A stretch of DNA of 64,000 bases, from assembly GCF_030758975.1 (NCBI RefSeq), contig NZ_CP132359.1, forward strand, positions 4,525,528 through 4,589,527, written 5' to 3'. The stretch comes from Bosea beijingensis. GTDB lineage: Bacteria; Pseudomonadota; Alphaproteobacteria; Rhizobiales; Beijerinckiaceae. Within the stretch, counting starts at the first letter, position 1; the number at the start of each line of letters is the position of its first letter. Shown in pieces: positions 1 to 8,049 of the stretch. A program made the translations under genes and the position numbers. Under the pieces are notes generated by a model, which was given only the letters and a program-made list of their open reading frames with translations, ran no database searches and had not been told where the DNA came from.

Positions 1-571
1 CTACTCCTTCACGCCGGGCGCGGCGCAACCAGCGATCGGGTTCGACAACAAAGCTGCGATCTCTCAGCCGATCGATCATCTGTTGGCGCTCGGGCACGAG
101 CGGTTGGCCATGATCTCGGGGCCGTTGAAGGGCAATGACCGGCAATTGGCCCGTGTGGCAGCCTTCCGAGAGGCGCTTGGGAAAAATGGCCTGAGCGAAG
201 ACGCGCCGGTTATCGAGAAGGCCTACTCATTGGCTGACGGCATCGAGGCGATGAAGGAACTGCACGCCAGTCATCCAGACGTAACTGCCGTGGTCTGCAG
301 CAGCGACATCCTCGCGTTCGGTGTTCTTCACGCATGCCGGCAACTCGGTATCCGGGTGCCTGAGGATCTGTCTGTGACAGGCTTCGACGATCTCGATTTT
401 GCTGCGCTGATGGATCCACCGCTGACAACGGTCGTGATCGGCGCAGAGGAAATGGGCAGGCTGGCAGGCGAGAGCATCGCCGGAGCTCTCGATGAGCAGC
501 GTGCCCTAAGGCCGGTCTGCCTGCCCACTACGCTGGCGATCCGCAGTTCCACCGGGCGGCCAAAAGCTTAA
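1..571 (+). CDS. LacI/GalR-family transcriptional regulator, C-terminal part (5' end outside window)
   Basis: The frame is open from base 2 to the TAA at 569-571, so only the C-terminal ~189 residues are present and the helix-turn-helix is off the window. What remains is the periplasmic-binding-like sensor domain. It has IGFDN early, then LGHERLAMISG, VVCSSDILAFGVL, the LSVTGFDDLDFA segment and the PPLTTV stretch, all typical of LacI/GalR proteins. It lies just upstream of, and co-directional with, the cupin-hydrolase-dehydrogenase-racemase genes, so it probably controls that operon in response to a substrate or intermediate. The effector cannot be told from sequence. The internal TTG at 83 is not the real start. 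Confidence 0.9.
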   Translation, partial: YSFTPGAAQPAIGFDNKAAISQPIDHLLALGHERLAMISGPLKGNDRQLARVAAFREALGKNGLSEDAPVIEKAYSLADGIEAMKELHASHPDVTAVVCSSDILAFGVLHACRQLGIRVPEDLSVTGFDDLDFAALMDPPLTTVVIGAEEMGRLAGESIAGALDEQRALRPVCLPTTLAIRSSTGRPKA

Positions 572-750
572 ACCTGACACCCTGGCAATCCGCCCCCTTT
601 TAACTGCGCTCGAGTCAGCGTTGGAATCTGCACTCAAGTTTGAATGAAAAGCTTTACATTGATGCTGGCTCCGATAAGTTGGGCCGAGGAGCGCTGAGAA
701 GATCTGCAAGGGCCTCAACGTCCGATCTACGGGCCGAGTGGAGCATTTCG

Positions 751-1266
751 ATGCCAATCATCACTGCTGCTGACGAAAACGGCGGCGCCACAATGGTTCT
801 CTCGCCGCGTGAAGGCGACAATCATTGGCAGCCCGAGCCGGCAAACGGCTACATTTCGGTTCGTGTTGCGCCGAAGCTGATCGACATGGAGCACCCTATC
901 GGATTGGGCACGCAGACCCTGCCGCCGGGAGGGTTCGTCCGCGAGCACGCGCACGACCAGAATGAAGAGGTGCTGCACTTCATTTCGGGCACGGGAACGG
1001 CGATCGTCGATGGTGTCGAGCATGCCATTACGCCAGGCACAACCATCTTCGTCGGCAAGAACCGTCGCCATAAATTCATCAATACGGGTTCGGTCGAACT
1101 GCATTGGATGTGGTTGATTGTTCCCAATGGTCTCGAAGATTTCTTCGAAGCGATCGGCCGGCGAAAGGTCGAGGGCGGGGAGGATCCTACGCCATTCCCG
1201 CGTCCCGAGAATGTGCTGGAGATTGAGCGTCGAACCGTCTTCGCCGCTGGTAGCGAGAAAGTCTGA
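751..1266 (+). CDS. Cupin-domain protein
   Basis: This is a 171-residue single-domain cupin. The two conserved cupin boxes are visible: an HAHDQNEEVLHFISG segment with metal-ligand-type histidines and glutamate, and PGTTIFVGKNRRHKFINTG with the final histidine. That pattern fits a metal-binding small-molecule isomerase, dioxygenase or sensor cupin. I chose the ATG at 751 because a GGAG lies about ten bases before it. The frame also stays open back to 640, but those residues do not resemble the family. It is the first gene after the LacI-type regulator and ends 5 bases before the hydrolase, so it is probably in the same transcript. The reaction is unknown. Confidence 0.8.
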   Translation: MPIITAADENGGATMVLSPREGDNHWQPEPANGYISVRVAPKLIDMEHPIGLGTQTLPPGGFVREHAHDQNEEVLHFISGTGTAIVDGVEHAITPGTTIFVGKNRRHKFINTGSVELHWMWLIVPNGLEDFFEAIGRRKVEGGEDPTPFPRPENVLEIERRTVFAAGSEKV

Positions 1267-1271
1267 CAGCC

Positions 1272-2066
1272 GTGCCCGCTATTCAGACGCGCGATGGCTA
1301 CAAGCTTCATGTGGAGGTTACTGGGGAGGGGCAGCCCGTTGTCCTGATCCCTGGCCTTGGTGGGTCGGCGAATTTCTGGTCTGGTATCGCACCGAAGCTG
1401 TCCGAACGCTTTCGCGTGGTGCAGTTCGACCACCGTGGCGCCGGACGCAGCGACCGGCCGGTGGCGACCTATTCCGTCGAGGGGCTAGCCGCCGATCTGG
1501 TTGATATTCTGGACCAGCTCTCGATCGATAGCGCGCATCTTGTCGGCCATTCGACTGGTGGTGCCATCGCACAGGTCATGGCGATCGATCATGCCGATCG
1601 CGTCAATCGTTTGGTCCTGTCTGCGACATGGGACAAACCGACCCTTCACTTCGAGGCTCTCTTCGCTGCAAGGCTGAGAATGCTTGAGGTTGATGGTCCT
1701 GAAGCCTACGCGCGGCTGACCCAGTTGATCGGCTTCCCACCTGATTGGATCGATCAGAACCCCAGGATTCTTCGGGACGCGGTCGCGGCGGCCGCCGCCG
1801 ACCTGCATCCCATATCGGTAGCCATGGAACGTCTACGGATGCTTTTCCGGTTTGACCGTTCTGCGGATCTGGATCGGATCGTGGCGCCAACTCTGGTCAT
1901 TGGCTCGCGGGACGACATGATTATTGCCTTTGGCCGCTCGGAGGCTCTTGCGAAGCAGATTCGGGGCGCACGGCTGTTGGCGAGAGATGGAGGTCATTTT
2001 TTCCCTCGCGTCGATCCGGCCCGGTTTGTTCAGGATCTCGCATTTCTGACGGAGTCGGCGGCGTGA
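1272..2066 (+). CDS. Alpha/beta-fold hydrolase (RutD / enol-lactonase-like)
   Basis: This 264-residue protein has the alpha/beta hydrolase plan. The oxyanion-hole region is PGLGGS near residue 28. The nucleophile elbow is GHSTGG with Ser94, the acid is probably in the SRDD segment, and the catalytic His is in GGHFF near the C terminus. The GHSTGG elbow and the DHRGAGRSDRP motif resemble 3-oxoadipate enol-lactonases and the RutD carbamate hydrolase group. The start is a GTG. Its end overlaps the next gene by four bases, implying translational coupling. It likely opens a lactone or cleaves a small ester or amide in the pathway; the substrate is not predictable. Confidence 0.85.
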   Translation: MPAIQTRDGYKLHVEVTGEGQPVVLIPGLGGSANFWSGIAPKLSERFRVVQFDHRGAGRSDRPVATYSVEGLAADLVDILDQLSIDSAHLVGHSTGGAIAQVMAIDHADRVNRLVLSATWDKPTLHFEALFAARLRMLEVDGPEAYARLTQLIGFPPDWIDQNPRILRDAVAAAAADLHPISVAMERLRMLFRFDRSADLDRIVAPTLVIGSRDDMIIAFGRSEALAKQIRGARLLARDGGHFFPRVDPARFVQDLAFLTESAA

Positions 2067-2857
2067 AAAACCCTGTCCGACTGGCACTCATTGGCTACGG
2101 TGCGATGGCCCGGGCCCTCCAGCAAAGGTTGGCTCATGGCACGCCAACCCTGGATGTGGGGGCGGTGCTCGTTCAGGAGACTGGCGTCGTCGAGCCGCCT
2201 TTGCTTGAATTCTCTCGCATTGATCAGCTGCTGGACTGGCGGCCGACACTCGTCGCCGAGTGCGCCGGGCACTCAGCTGTCACCGATGTTGTTCCCCATC
2301 TCTTGGGGGCTGGTATTGACGTTGTAATCGCGTCGGTAGGAGCCTTGTCGGACGACCGGCTGCTATCGCACCTGATGCAAGCCTCCCAAGACGGTGGTGG
2401 ACGATTGATCGTGCCTTCTGGGGCGGTCGGTGGGCTCGACGCGCTTCGCGCTGCTCGCGACACAGGCCTCGATCGCGTCGTCTATACGGGGAAAAAGCCA
2501 CCGCGCGCTTGGGCTGAGACACCAGCGTCGGATGCGTTCGATCTCGATGCGATCGTTTCACCGACGACAATTTTCGAGGGGTCTGCGCGAGAGGCGGCCA
2601 GGCTTTATCCCAAGAATGCCAATGTGACTGCAGCAGTCGCTCTAGCCGGAGCGGGCTTCGACGATACGACAGTCCGGCTGCTTGCCGATCCAACGGCGGA
2701 TCGCAACGAGCACGAAATCAGTGCGCGCGGGGCTTTCGGAGAGATCAACATCCGGCTGCGCAACGTACCCCTGCCTGAAAACCCCAAGACGTCGATGCTC
2801 GCCGCACTCAGCCTTGAGCTGGAAGTGCGCCGAGTTGCCCAAGTTTTAGCTCTCTGA
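2063..2857 (+). CDS. Aspartate dehydrogenase-like NAD(P)-dependent oxidoreductase
   Basis: This 264-residue protein has an N-terminal Rossmann motif (LIGYGAMA near residues 9-16). Family landmarks follow: EFSRIDQLLDW, VVIASVGALSD, PSGAVGGLDALRAA, GKKPPRAW, NANVTAAVALAGAGFD and the P-NPKTSMLAAL segment. These match the L-aspartate dehydrogenase (NadX/DUF108) family, which reversibly deaminates L-aspartate to oxaloacetate or iminoaspartate. No nadA or nadC lies nearby, so an NAD-biosynthesis role is unlikely here. In this setting it more probably handles an aspartate-like amino acid or imine in catabolism. It starts at a GTG overlapping the hydrolase stop. The family call is firm; the substrate is not. 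Confidence 0.85.
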   Translation: MKNPVRLALIGYGAMARALQQRLAHGTPTLDVGAVLVQETGVVEPPLLEFSRIDQLLDWRPTLVAECAGHSAVTDVVPHLLGAGIDVVIASVGALSDDRLLSHLMQASQDGGGRLIVPSGAVGGLDALRAARDTGLDRVVYTGKKPPRAWAETPASDAFDLDAIVSPTTIFEGSAREAARLYPKNANVTAAVALAGAGFDDTTVRLLADPTADRNEHEISARGAFGEINIRLRNVPLPENPKTSMLAALSLELEVRRVAQVLAL

Positions 2858-2866
2858 GAGGGTCAC

Positions 2867-3619
2867 ATGCGTTTCGAGAATAAAGTCGCGATCATCACGG
2901 GCGCTGCAGCCGGCATCGGTGCTGCCACCGCGCGCCAGTTTGCAGCCGAGGGTGCGAAGGTCGTCGTCGCAGACTGGGATGGGGAGGGCGCCAAAGCCAT
3001 TGCTGCCGAGATCGGGCCTTCAGCGCTTGCTGTCACGGTGGACGTTCGGAATTCAGCCGCAGTAGACCAGATGGTCATGGCCACGCTTGATGCATTCGGC
3101 CGGATTGACGTGCTGGTAAACAATGCTGGCAAGGGCTCATTGGGCGATGTGGTGACGATCGCTGAGGAAGATTGGGACGATATCGTCTCTATCAATCTGA
3201 AAAGCGTCTATCTTTGCTCGAAATTCGTCATCCCCGTCATGCGCAAGGCCGGCGGTGGTGCGATCGTCAACACCGCCTCGAATGTCGCTCATGTAGGAAT
3301 TCGTGAGCGCGCTGCTTATGTGGCAGCCAAGGGCGGCGTCGACGCTCTGACCAGAGCGATGGCCCTGGACCACGCGAAGGACAATATCCGGGTGAACGCG
3401 GTTGCCCCGGGGGTTATCTGGTCCAAATACTACGAGCGCATGCTGACGCAGGTACCTGATCCTGATGCTTTCGTCGCCGGTCTCAAGGCGCGCTCGCCCC
3501 TGAACCAGATGGGCAAACCCGAGGATATCTCGTCGATCATCCTCTGGCTCGCTTCGGACGACGCCGTCTTCGCTACTGGGTCCACGTTCACCGTGGACGG
3601 CGGCATGACCGCTCAATAG
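2867..3619 (+). CDS. Short-chain dehydrogenase/reductase (SDR)
   Basis: This 250-residue classical SDR has the glycine-rich cofactor motif TGAAAGIG near residues 11-18, an NNAG motif and the catalytic Tyr151-x3-Lys155 (YVAAK). The C terminus has the usual TVDGG segment. The Asp in VVVADWDGEG after beta-2 suggests NAD(H) over NADP(H). It begins 9 bases after the aspartate-dehydrogenase-like gene, so it is in the same operon. It probably oxidises a hydroxyl on the pathway substrate. The exact alcohol/ketone pair cannot be inferred. Confidence 0.9.
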   Translation: MRFENKVAIITGAAAGIGAATARQFAAEGAKVVVADWDGEGAKAIAAEIGPSALAVTVDVRNSAAVDQMVMATLDAFGRIDVLVNNAGKGSLGDVVTIAEEDWDDIVSINLKSVYLCSKFVIPVMRKAGGGAIVNTASNVAHVGIRERAAYVAAKGGVDALTRAMALDHAKDNIRVNAVAPGVIWSKYYERMLTQVPDPDAFVAGLKARSPLNQMGKPEDISSIILWLASDDAVFATGSTFTVDGGMTAQ

Positions 3620-3649
3620 CTCCCGAGATAGCATGGAGATCAGTGGACC

Positions 3650-4684
3650 ATGCGCTTCAGCCGTATGATCAACGTCGTCGGTGTCCATGCCGAAGGCGAA
3701 CTCAACGAGGTTATCACCGGTGGCGTCATCGACGTTCCGGGCAAAACGATGTTCGAGAAGGCTCGTCACCTGGAAACGAAGGGCGACGAGCTTCGGCAAT
3801 TCCTCCTCCACGAACCGCGGGGGAAGGTCACCCAGTGCGTCAACCTCGTGCTGCCGTCCCAGCATCCGGAAGCGGATGCCGGCTACATCATCATGGAGTC
3901 GGCGTCCTATCCGCCAATGTCCGGCTCCAACACAATCTGCACAGTGACCGCGCTGCTCGAAACCGGAATGCTTCCGATGGTCGAGCCGGTCACCGAAGTT
4001 ACCCTCGAGGCACCTGGCGGCCTCATCCGCGTGCGGGCCGAGTGTGAAGGCGGGCGGGTCAAGAACGTCACTTTCCGCAACGTCCCGTGCTTCGTTTTCG
4101 GACTCGACATCCCGATCGAGGTCGAAGGGCTCGGCACGGTCAAGGTGGATGCGGCCTACGGCGGCATGAACTATGTCTTGGTCGATGCCGCGTCGGTTGG
4201 TTTTGCGATCGATCCGTCCGAGGCACGTGACCTCGTCACGATCGGCGAGAAGATCAAGGCTGCGGCCGCTATCCAGATTCCGGCGGTCCATCCTGAGAAT
4301 CCGGAAATCCACACGATCAATCAGACGCTGTTCGCTGGCCCTCTTGAGAGGAATGCAGGTGGCTGCACGTCGAAGAATACGGTGATCGTTTCACCTGGCC
4401 GCCTGGATCGGTCGCCTTGCGGGACCGGAACCAGTGCGCGTCTGGCCGTCCTCCACGCGCGCGGGCAGGTCAAGCAGGGCGAAACATTCGTCCATCGCTC
4501 GATCATCGATACGGAGTTCCGCGGTCGGATCGAAGAAACAGTCGATGTCGGCGGGCTCGCCGGCATCGTTCCAAGCATCACCGGTCGGGCCTGGATTACT
4601 GCGTTTCACCAATACGTGCTTGATCCCACAGATCCCTTCCCTGTCGGCTACCGGATCGGGGATACCTGGCCGGTCGAGACCTAA
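3650..4684 (+). CDS. Proline racemase-family enzyme with a Ser/Cys catalytic pair
   Basis: This 344-residue protein belongs to the proline racemase / 4-hydroxyproline epimerase / trans-3-hydroxyproline dehydratase superfamily. Its start (VVGVHAEGELNEVITGG) and the DRSPCGTGTSA motif are diagnostic. The second catalytic cysteine is present in SPCGTGTS. The first, normally in an MCGHG-like motif, is a serine here (PPMSGSNT). Family members with changed pairs differ in whether they epimerise or dehydrate hydroxyproline, so the activity should not be read from the family name. It is the last gene of the run starting at 751, 30 bases after the SDR. Confidence 0.88.
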   Translation: MRFSRMINVVGVHAEGELNEVITGGVIDVPGKTMFEKARHLETKGDELRQFLLHEPRGKVTQCVNLVLPSQHPEADAGYIIMESASYPPMSGSNTICTVTALLETGMLPMVEPVTEVTLEAPGGLIRVRAECEGGRVKNVTFRNVPCFVFGLDIPIEVEGLGTVKVDAAYGGMNYVLVDAASVGFAIDPSEARDLVTIGEKIKAAAAIQIPAVHPENPEIHTINQTLFAGPLERNAGGCTSKNTVIVSPGRLDRSPCGTGTSARLAVLHARGQVKQGETFVHRSIIDTEFRGRIEETVDVGGLAGIVPSITGRAWITAFHQYVLDPTDPFPVGYRIGDTWPVET

Positions 4685-5010
4685 TTCGCTTCATTAAACG
4701 GGGGCGATCTAACACGGCCTATGGCCGTGGTGGTTAGACGAATATCTGGTTTTAGGAACACGAGCCGCTTCGCGATCAGCATCCATTTTGGTTTTGGGGT
4801 ATCGCCGGAAGGCCGGAAATCACTTAGCCCGCCGTCGGTGGGGCGGCGGGCCTCTGACTTCTGTCAGGGCTTCAAGGCTCGGGCTATCGCCCCTGCGGTG
4901 TGATCGATCAATCTCGTGGGTTCGAGCGTACGCCTAGATATCCGCACCTGAACGAAAGGGGCTGTTGGCGCTCGCAGTATGCTGCGGATCATGATTGCAT
5001 TTGGCGTCGC
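4685..5010. other. Gene-poor stretch downstream of the racemase
   Basis: About 330 bases with no credible gene: the short open frames have no start signal or recognisable family. The stretch holds one copy of a double-hairpin repeat (4826-4869) that could also serve as a late terminator for the racemase operon. Base composition is less GC-rich than the surroundings, in keeping with a scar next to the truncated gene and IS remnant to the right. Confidence 0.6.
4826..4869 (+). repeat. Double-hairpin repeat, left copy
   Basis: Two adjacent stem-loops. The first has arms GCCCGCCG (4827-4834) and CGGCGGGC (4844-4851). The second has arms CTGAC (4854-4858) and GTCAG (4863-4867). The whole unit recurs in inverted orientation at 6100-6145, differing mainly in the first loop and by one inserted base. 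It may be a terminator, a REP-like repeat, or both. Confidence 0.75.
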
Positions 5011-5418
5011 CTAGGCCACCGGCCGCAATACCTTTCCACCGAGATCAAGCTCCAGCTGCTGCATATGCCGAAATTGGAACATGCCCTCTAGGAGGTAGTC
5101 CTCCCTTTCCTCGCGGAACTGGCGTTTGAAGTTTTTAATGGCCGCCCTCGTAATGACGAATTGTCCAAGACCGCCAGAGTCTTCAATTCGCCCGGCCAGC
5201 TCAGTATGGCCGATGATGATACTCATACACAGCCGGTCGAGGGGCGTGGCGTAGGTGCGCGCAGCCCGTTGAAGCGGCAGGGCTTCGTCCGGGCAGGCAG
5301 TGATCACAGGAGCGCCCTTTCCGAGGAGTTCGAGAAACCCTTCGATGTCATCGCGATGAAACGCATACTCATGGCGATCGCCGCCACCCTTCACCACTGG
5401 CGTGAAAAAGTCGGATCT
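5011..5418 (-). pseudogene. C-terminal fragment of a TniQ-like protein, truncated by the IS remnant
   Basis: On the minus strand the frame runs from the edge of the IS end at 5418 to the stop at 5011, about 135 residues. It has no start of its own beyond an internal GTG at 5397. The pattern YAFHRDDIEGFLELL, then PLQRAARTYATPLDRL, then a GHTELAGRIEDSGGLGQFVI segment resembles the C-terminal half of TniQ-family proteins, which act in target selection for Tn7/Tn5053-type transposons. The frame is continuous with the IS boundary, so the N-terminal half was lost when the element inserted or later. I could not find that half on the far side (5945-6171). The TniQ identity is by eye. Confidence 0.5.
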
Positions 5419-5944
5419 TGTCCTGCTGCCGGTCTCGTGGACGCTCAGTTAAGCTAACCCGGCCTTCTTTTCGAACTCGACCGGGCTGATGTAGCCGATG
5501 GTCGAGTGCCTGCGAACGGCATTGTAGAAGCGCTCGATGTAATCGAACACGTCGGCACGAGCATCGTCACGTGTCCGATACACCTTGCCTCTAATCCGCT
5601 CGGCCTTCGCGAAGTAGGCTGCGGCCTTTTTTAGGATATCGCGCTCCGCCTTGAGTTTGGCCACCTCGCGCCGCAGCTTCTCGATCTCAAGCTGCTCCGG
5701 CTTCATCTGGCCGTGGCCAGGAAAGGCTTGCGCTGGATCGGCAGAAAAGAGCTTCACCCATTTGCGCAACTGGTTCTCATGGACATCCAGGTCCCGAGAC
5801 GCCTGCGCCACACTCACTCCGCGATCCTTGATCAGGCGGACCGCCTCGATCTTGAACTCACGCCCAAACTGTCGTCGCTGCATACGTCACCTCCGGTTTC
5901 ATGAAACACCCAATCTCGGTGTCCACGAAACCGGCGGCAGGACA
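5419..5944 (-). mobile_element. Internally deleted IS3-family insertion sequence with both ends kept
   Basis: The 526-base element is bounded by 30-base terminal inverted repeats at 5419-5448 and 5915-5944. They match at 25 of 30 positions and begin with the TG...CA ends typical of IS3 elements. A full-length element would be about 1.2-1.5 kb, so most of the transposase gene is gone. No convincing target duplication is visible: the flanking trinucleotides are TCT and CCT. It lies against the truncated TniQ-like gene. Confidence 0.88.
5449..5883 (-). pseudogene. IS3 transposase remnant: OrfA fused in frame to the OrfB C terminus
   Basis: Residues 1 to about 93 are a complete IS3 OrfA: an HTH_Tnp_1 domain (RRQFGREFKIEAVRLI, then a helix-turn-helix) and a leucine-zipper region (PEQLEIEKLRREVAKLKAE). 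From about residue 94 the sequence jumps to the last ~50 residues of OrfB (ARADVFDYIERFYN, then RRHSTIGYISPVEFE). The whole DDE catalytic core is deleted. OrfB is normally read in a shifted frame, so the deletion happened to join the two in one frame. The product cannot transpose but could still bind the IS ends. Confidence 0.88.
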
Positions 5945-6099
5945 CCTTGCGGGAACCAAAGGCATCACCATCTCGTTGTCAGCGCGGTGCCATCATGGCG
6001 CCTGCCTGCTCTCCGGTTGGATGCGTTGCCGCGGATGTACCGGCCGCAACCGACAGGAGGGCATAGCCAATTTCCCGGCGATGGCCGGATCCGCCTAGT
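5945..6099. other. Unassigned bases between the IS remnant and htpG
   Basis: I read all six frames here by eye. Short open stretches exist on both strands, but none has a start signal or matches a family I know. The missing N-terminal half of the TniQ-like gene is not recognisable. The bases may be older transposon debris. Confidence 0.5.
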
Positions 6100-6145
6100 C
6101 CTGACAGAAGGTCAGAGGCCCGCCGTTTTCCCGACGGCGGGCCTA
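6100..6145 (-). terminator. Double-hairpin repeat, right copy; probable htpG terminator
   Basis: Stem GCCCGCCG (6118-6125) pairs with CGGCGGGC (6135-6142), and CTGAC (6101-6105) pairs with GTCAG (6111-6115). It sits 27 bases past the htpG stop on the minus strand, where a terminator is expected, although the U-run is poor. It is the inverted counterpart of the copy at 4826-4869. Confidence 0.6.
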
Positions 6146-6171
6146 CTTTGTCCCAAAGCTTCCAGACGCGA

Positions 6172-8049
6172 TTAACTGCCGAGGCTTTTCGCGATCACGC
6201 GGCCGAGCCGATCGGCGAATCCGCCTGCATCGGCTGGGCGCTCGCCGTCCAGGACGCGTGCGGTATCAAGGAGCAGATGAGCGATGTCAGTGCGCAACGC
6301 ATCTTCCTTCACCGCCGCGAGGGCCGTGACCATCGTATGGCGTGGGTTCACCTCGAGGATTGGCTTGGCCGCACTGTCGATGCGGCCAGCTGCGCTGAGC
6401 AGGCGTTCGAATTGACGATCCGGGCCCTTGTCCGACGCAACAAGGCATACCGCGCTGTCGGTCAGCCGATCGGAGGATCGGACATCTGCGACTTCGTTCG
6501 CCAAGGTTTCTTTCATCGAGGCGAGTAGGGATGCGATCTCCTCGCTGATTTCCGATGAGGGTGGTGCAACACCGTCGAGAAGCGGAATCAGACCGAGATC
6601 GGCCGAACCTTGCGTTGCCGACTTGAAGGGCTTCCCTTCGAATTCAGGCGCAGCAGAGGCCCAGAAGCTGTCCACCGGATCGGAAAGTAGCAGCACCTCG
6701 ATGCCACGCGCACGGAACCCTTCGAGCTGTGGCGAGGACGCAATCCGGCCGGCATCATCGCCGGCGATATAGTAGATCGCCGTCTGGTTCTCCTTGAGAC
6801 TGCCAACATAGTCCTTGAGGCTGCGCAAACCCTCACCTGAGGCGGTGCTCCGGAACCGCGCGAGGCCGAGCAGCTGTGCGCGGCGCTCGTAATCCTCGTA
6901 AAGGCCTTCCTTGATGACAGCGCCGAAGTTCTCCCAGATCTTCGCGAAGGCGTCTGCGTCCTGGTCCGTGAGTTTGGTCAGGTCGGACAGCACCCGATTG
7001 GTCACGCCTTTCTTGATGGCGCCGAGCAGGGGGCTATCCTGGATCATCTCGCGAGAGACATTCAGCGGGAGATCGGTCGTGTCGACGATGCCGCGAACGA
7101 ACCGCAGGTAGCGCGGCATCAACTCGGCTTCGTCCGTGATGAAGACGCGCTTCACATAAAGCTTGATCCGGCCCTTGCGGTCGGCGTCGAAGAGGTCGAA
7201 TGGTCGGGCGCCCGGTACGAAGGCTAGCGCGGTATATTCGTGCAGGCCTTCCGCGCGAAAATGGATCGTGGCAGCGGGCTCGTCATATTGTCCGGCAACA
7301 CCGCGATAGAAGTCGGCGTAGTCCTCCTTCGAGATCTGTCCTTTCGGCTTGGTCCAAAGCGCCGCGCCGTCCGCAAGCGTTGTGGCCTCCGCTCCAGGCT
7401 TCTCAATCAGCGTGATCGGGACCGGGACATGGCCAGACTGCTCCCTGACGATACGCTCCAGCGTCCAGCGCTCCGCATAGGTCTTGGCGTCGTCTAGCAA
7501 CTGCAGCGTCACCTTAGTGCCGCGAGAAGGGATGTCGTCCTCCGCGACCGGCGCCACGATGAACTCACCCTTGCCATTCGACGACCAGGCCCAGGCCTCG
7601 TCGCTACCCGCGCGACGGCTGATGACCTCGACCTCTCCCGCGACCATGAAAGCCGAGTAGAAGCCGACGCCGAACTGACCGATGAGCTGAGCGCCTTCCT
7701 TGCCCTCTGCGGCCGCGACGCGCTCCATGAAGTTGCGCGTGCCCGATCGGGCGATCGTCCCCAGAGCCTCGATCATCTCGTCGCGGCTCATGCCGATGCC
7801 ATTATCGGCGATGATCAGTTTGGCTGCCTCGGCATCAGCGGAAATTGTAATCGCGAGCTTAGGTTCGTCGCCGAGAAGTTCCGGCCTGGCGATCGCCTCA
7901 TAGCGCAGCTTTTCGCAGGCGTCCGCGGCGTTTGAGATGAGCTCCCGAAGGAAGACGTCTCGGTCCGAATAGACCGAGTGAACCATCATATGCAGAAGGC
8001 GGGAGACGTCAGCTTCAAAGCTGCGGTGCTCGGTGGTCGCGGCGGTCAT
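6172..8049 (-). CDS. htpG: HtpG, bacterial Hsp90 chaperone
   Basis: This 625-residue protein has the full Hsp90 architecture. The N-terminal GHKL ATPase domain has FLRELISNAADACEKLR with the Mg/ATP-binding Asn, the DNGIGM motif near residue 100, and GQFGVGFYSAFMV forming the ATP lid. The middle domain carries VKRVFITDEAELMPRYLRFVRG and LPLNVSREMIQ with the catalytic-loop arginine. A dimerisation domain ends the protein. It acts as a cytosolic ATP-dependent chaperone for stress-labile clients. The length is normal. No close ribosome-binding site is obvious before the ATG, and I could not identify a convincing RpoH promoter in the ~240 bases upstream. Confidence 0.97.
   Translation of the reverse strand: MTAATTEHRSFEADVSRLLHMMVHSVYSDRDVFLRELISNAADACEKLRYEAIARPELLGDEPKLAITISADAEAAKLIIADNGIGMSRDEMIEALGTIARSGTRNFMERVAAAEGKEGAQLIGQFGVGFYSAFMVAGEVEVISRRAGSDEAWAWSSNGKGEFIVAPVAEDDIPSRGTKVTLQLLDDAKTYAERWTLERIVREQSGHVPVPITLIEKPGAEATTLADGAALWTKPKGQISKEDYADFYRGVAGQYDEPAATIHFRAEGLHEYTALAFVPGARPFDLFDADRKGRIKLYVKRVFITDEAELMPRYLRFVRGIVDTTDLPLNVSREMIQDSPLLGAIKKGVTNRVLSDLTKLTDQDADAFAKIWENFGAVIKEGLYEDYERRAQLLGLARFRSTASGEGLRSLKDYVGSLKENQTAIYYIAGDDAGRIASSPQLEGFRARGIEVLLLSDPVDSFWASAAPEFEGKPFKSATQGSADLGLIPLLDGVAPPSSEISEEIASLLASMKETLANEVADVRSSDRLTDSAVCLVASDKGPDRQFERLLSAAGRIDSAAKPILEVNPRHTMVTALAAVKEDALRTDIAHLLLDTARVLDGERPADAGGFADRLGRVIAKSLGS

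Noticed and set aside
4721..5091. Two short open frames between the racemase and the TniQ-like fragment
   Set aside because: No ribosome-binding site and no recognisable family; the first overlaps the hairpin repeat.
5416..5947. Target-site duplication of the IS3 remnant
   Set aside because: The flanking triplets are TCT and CCT, and no longer match exists, so a duplication is not supported.
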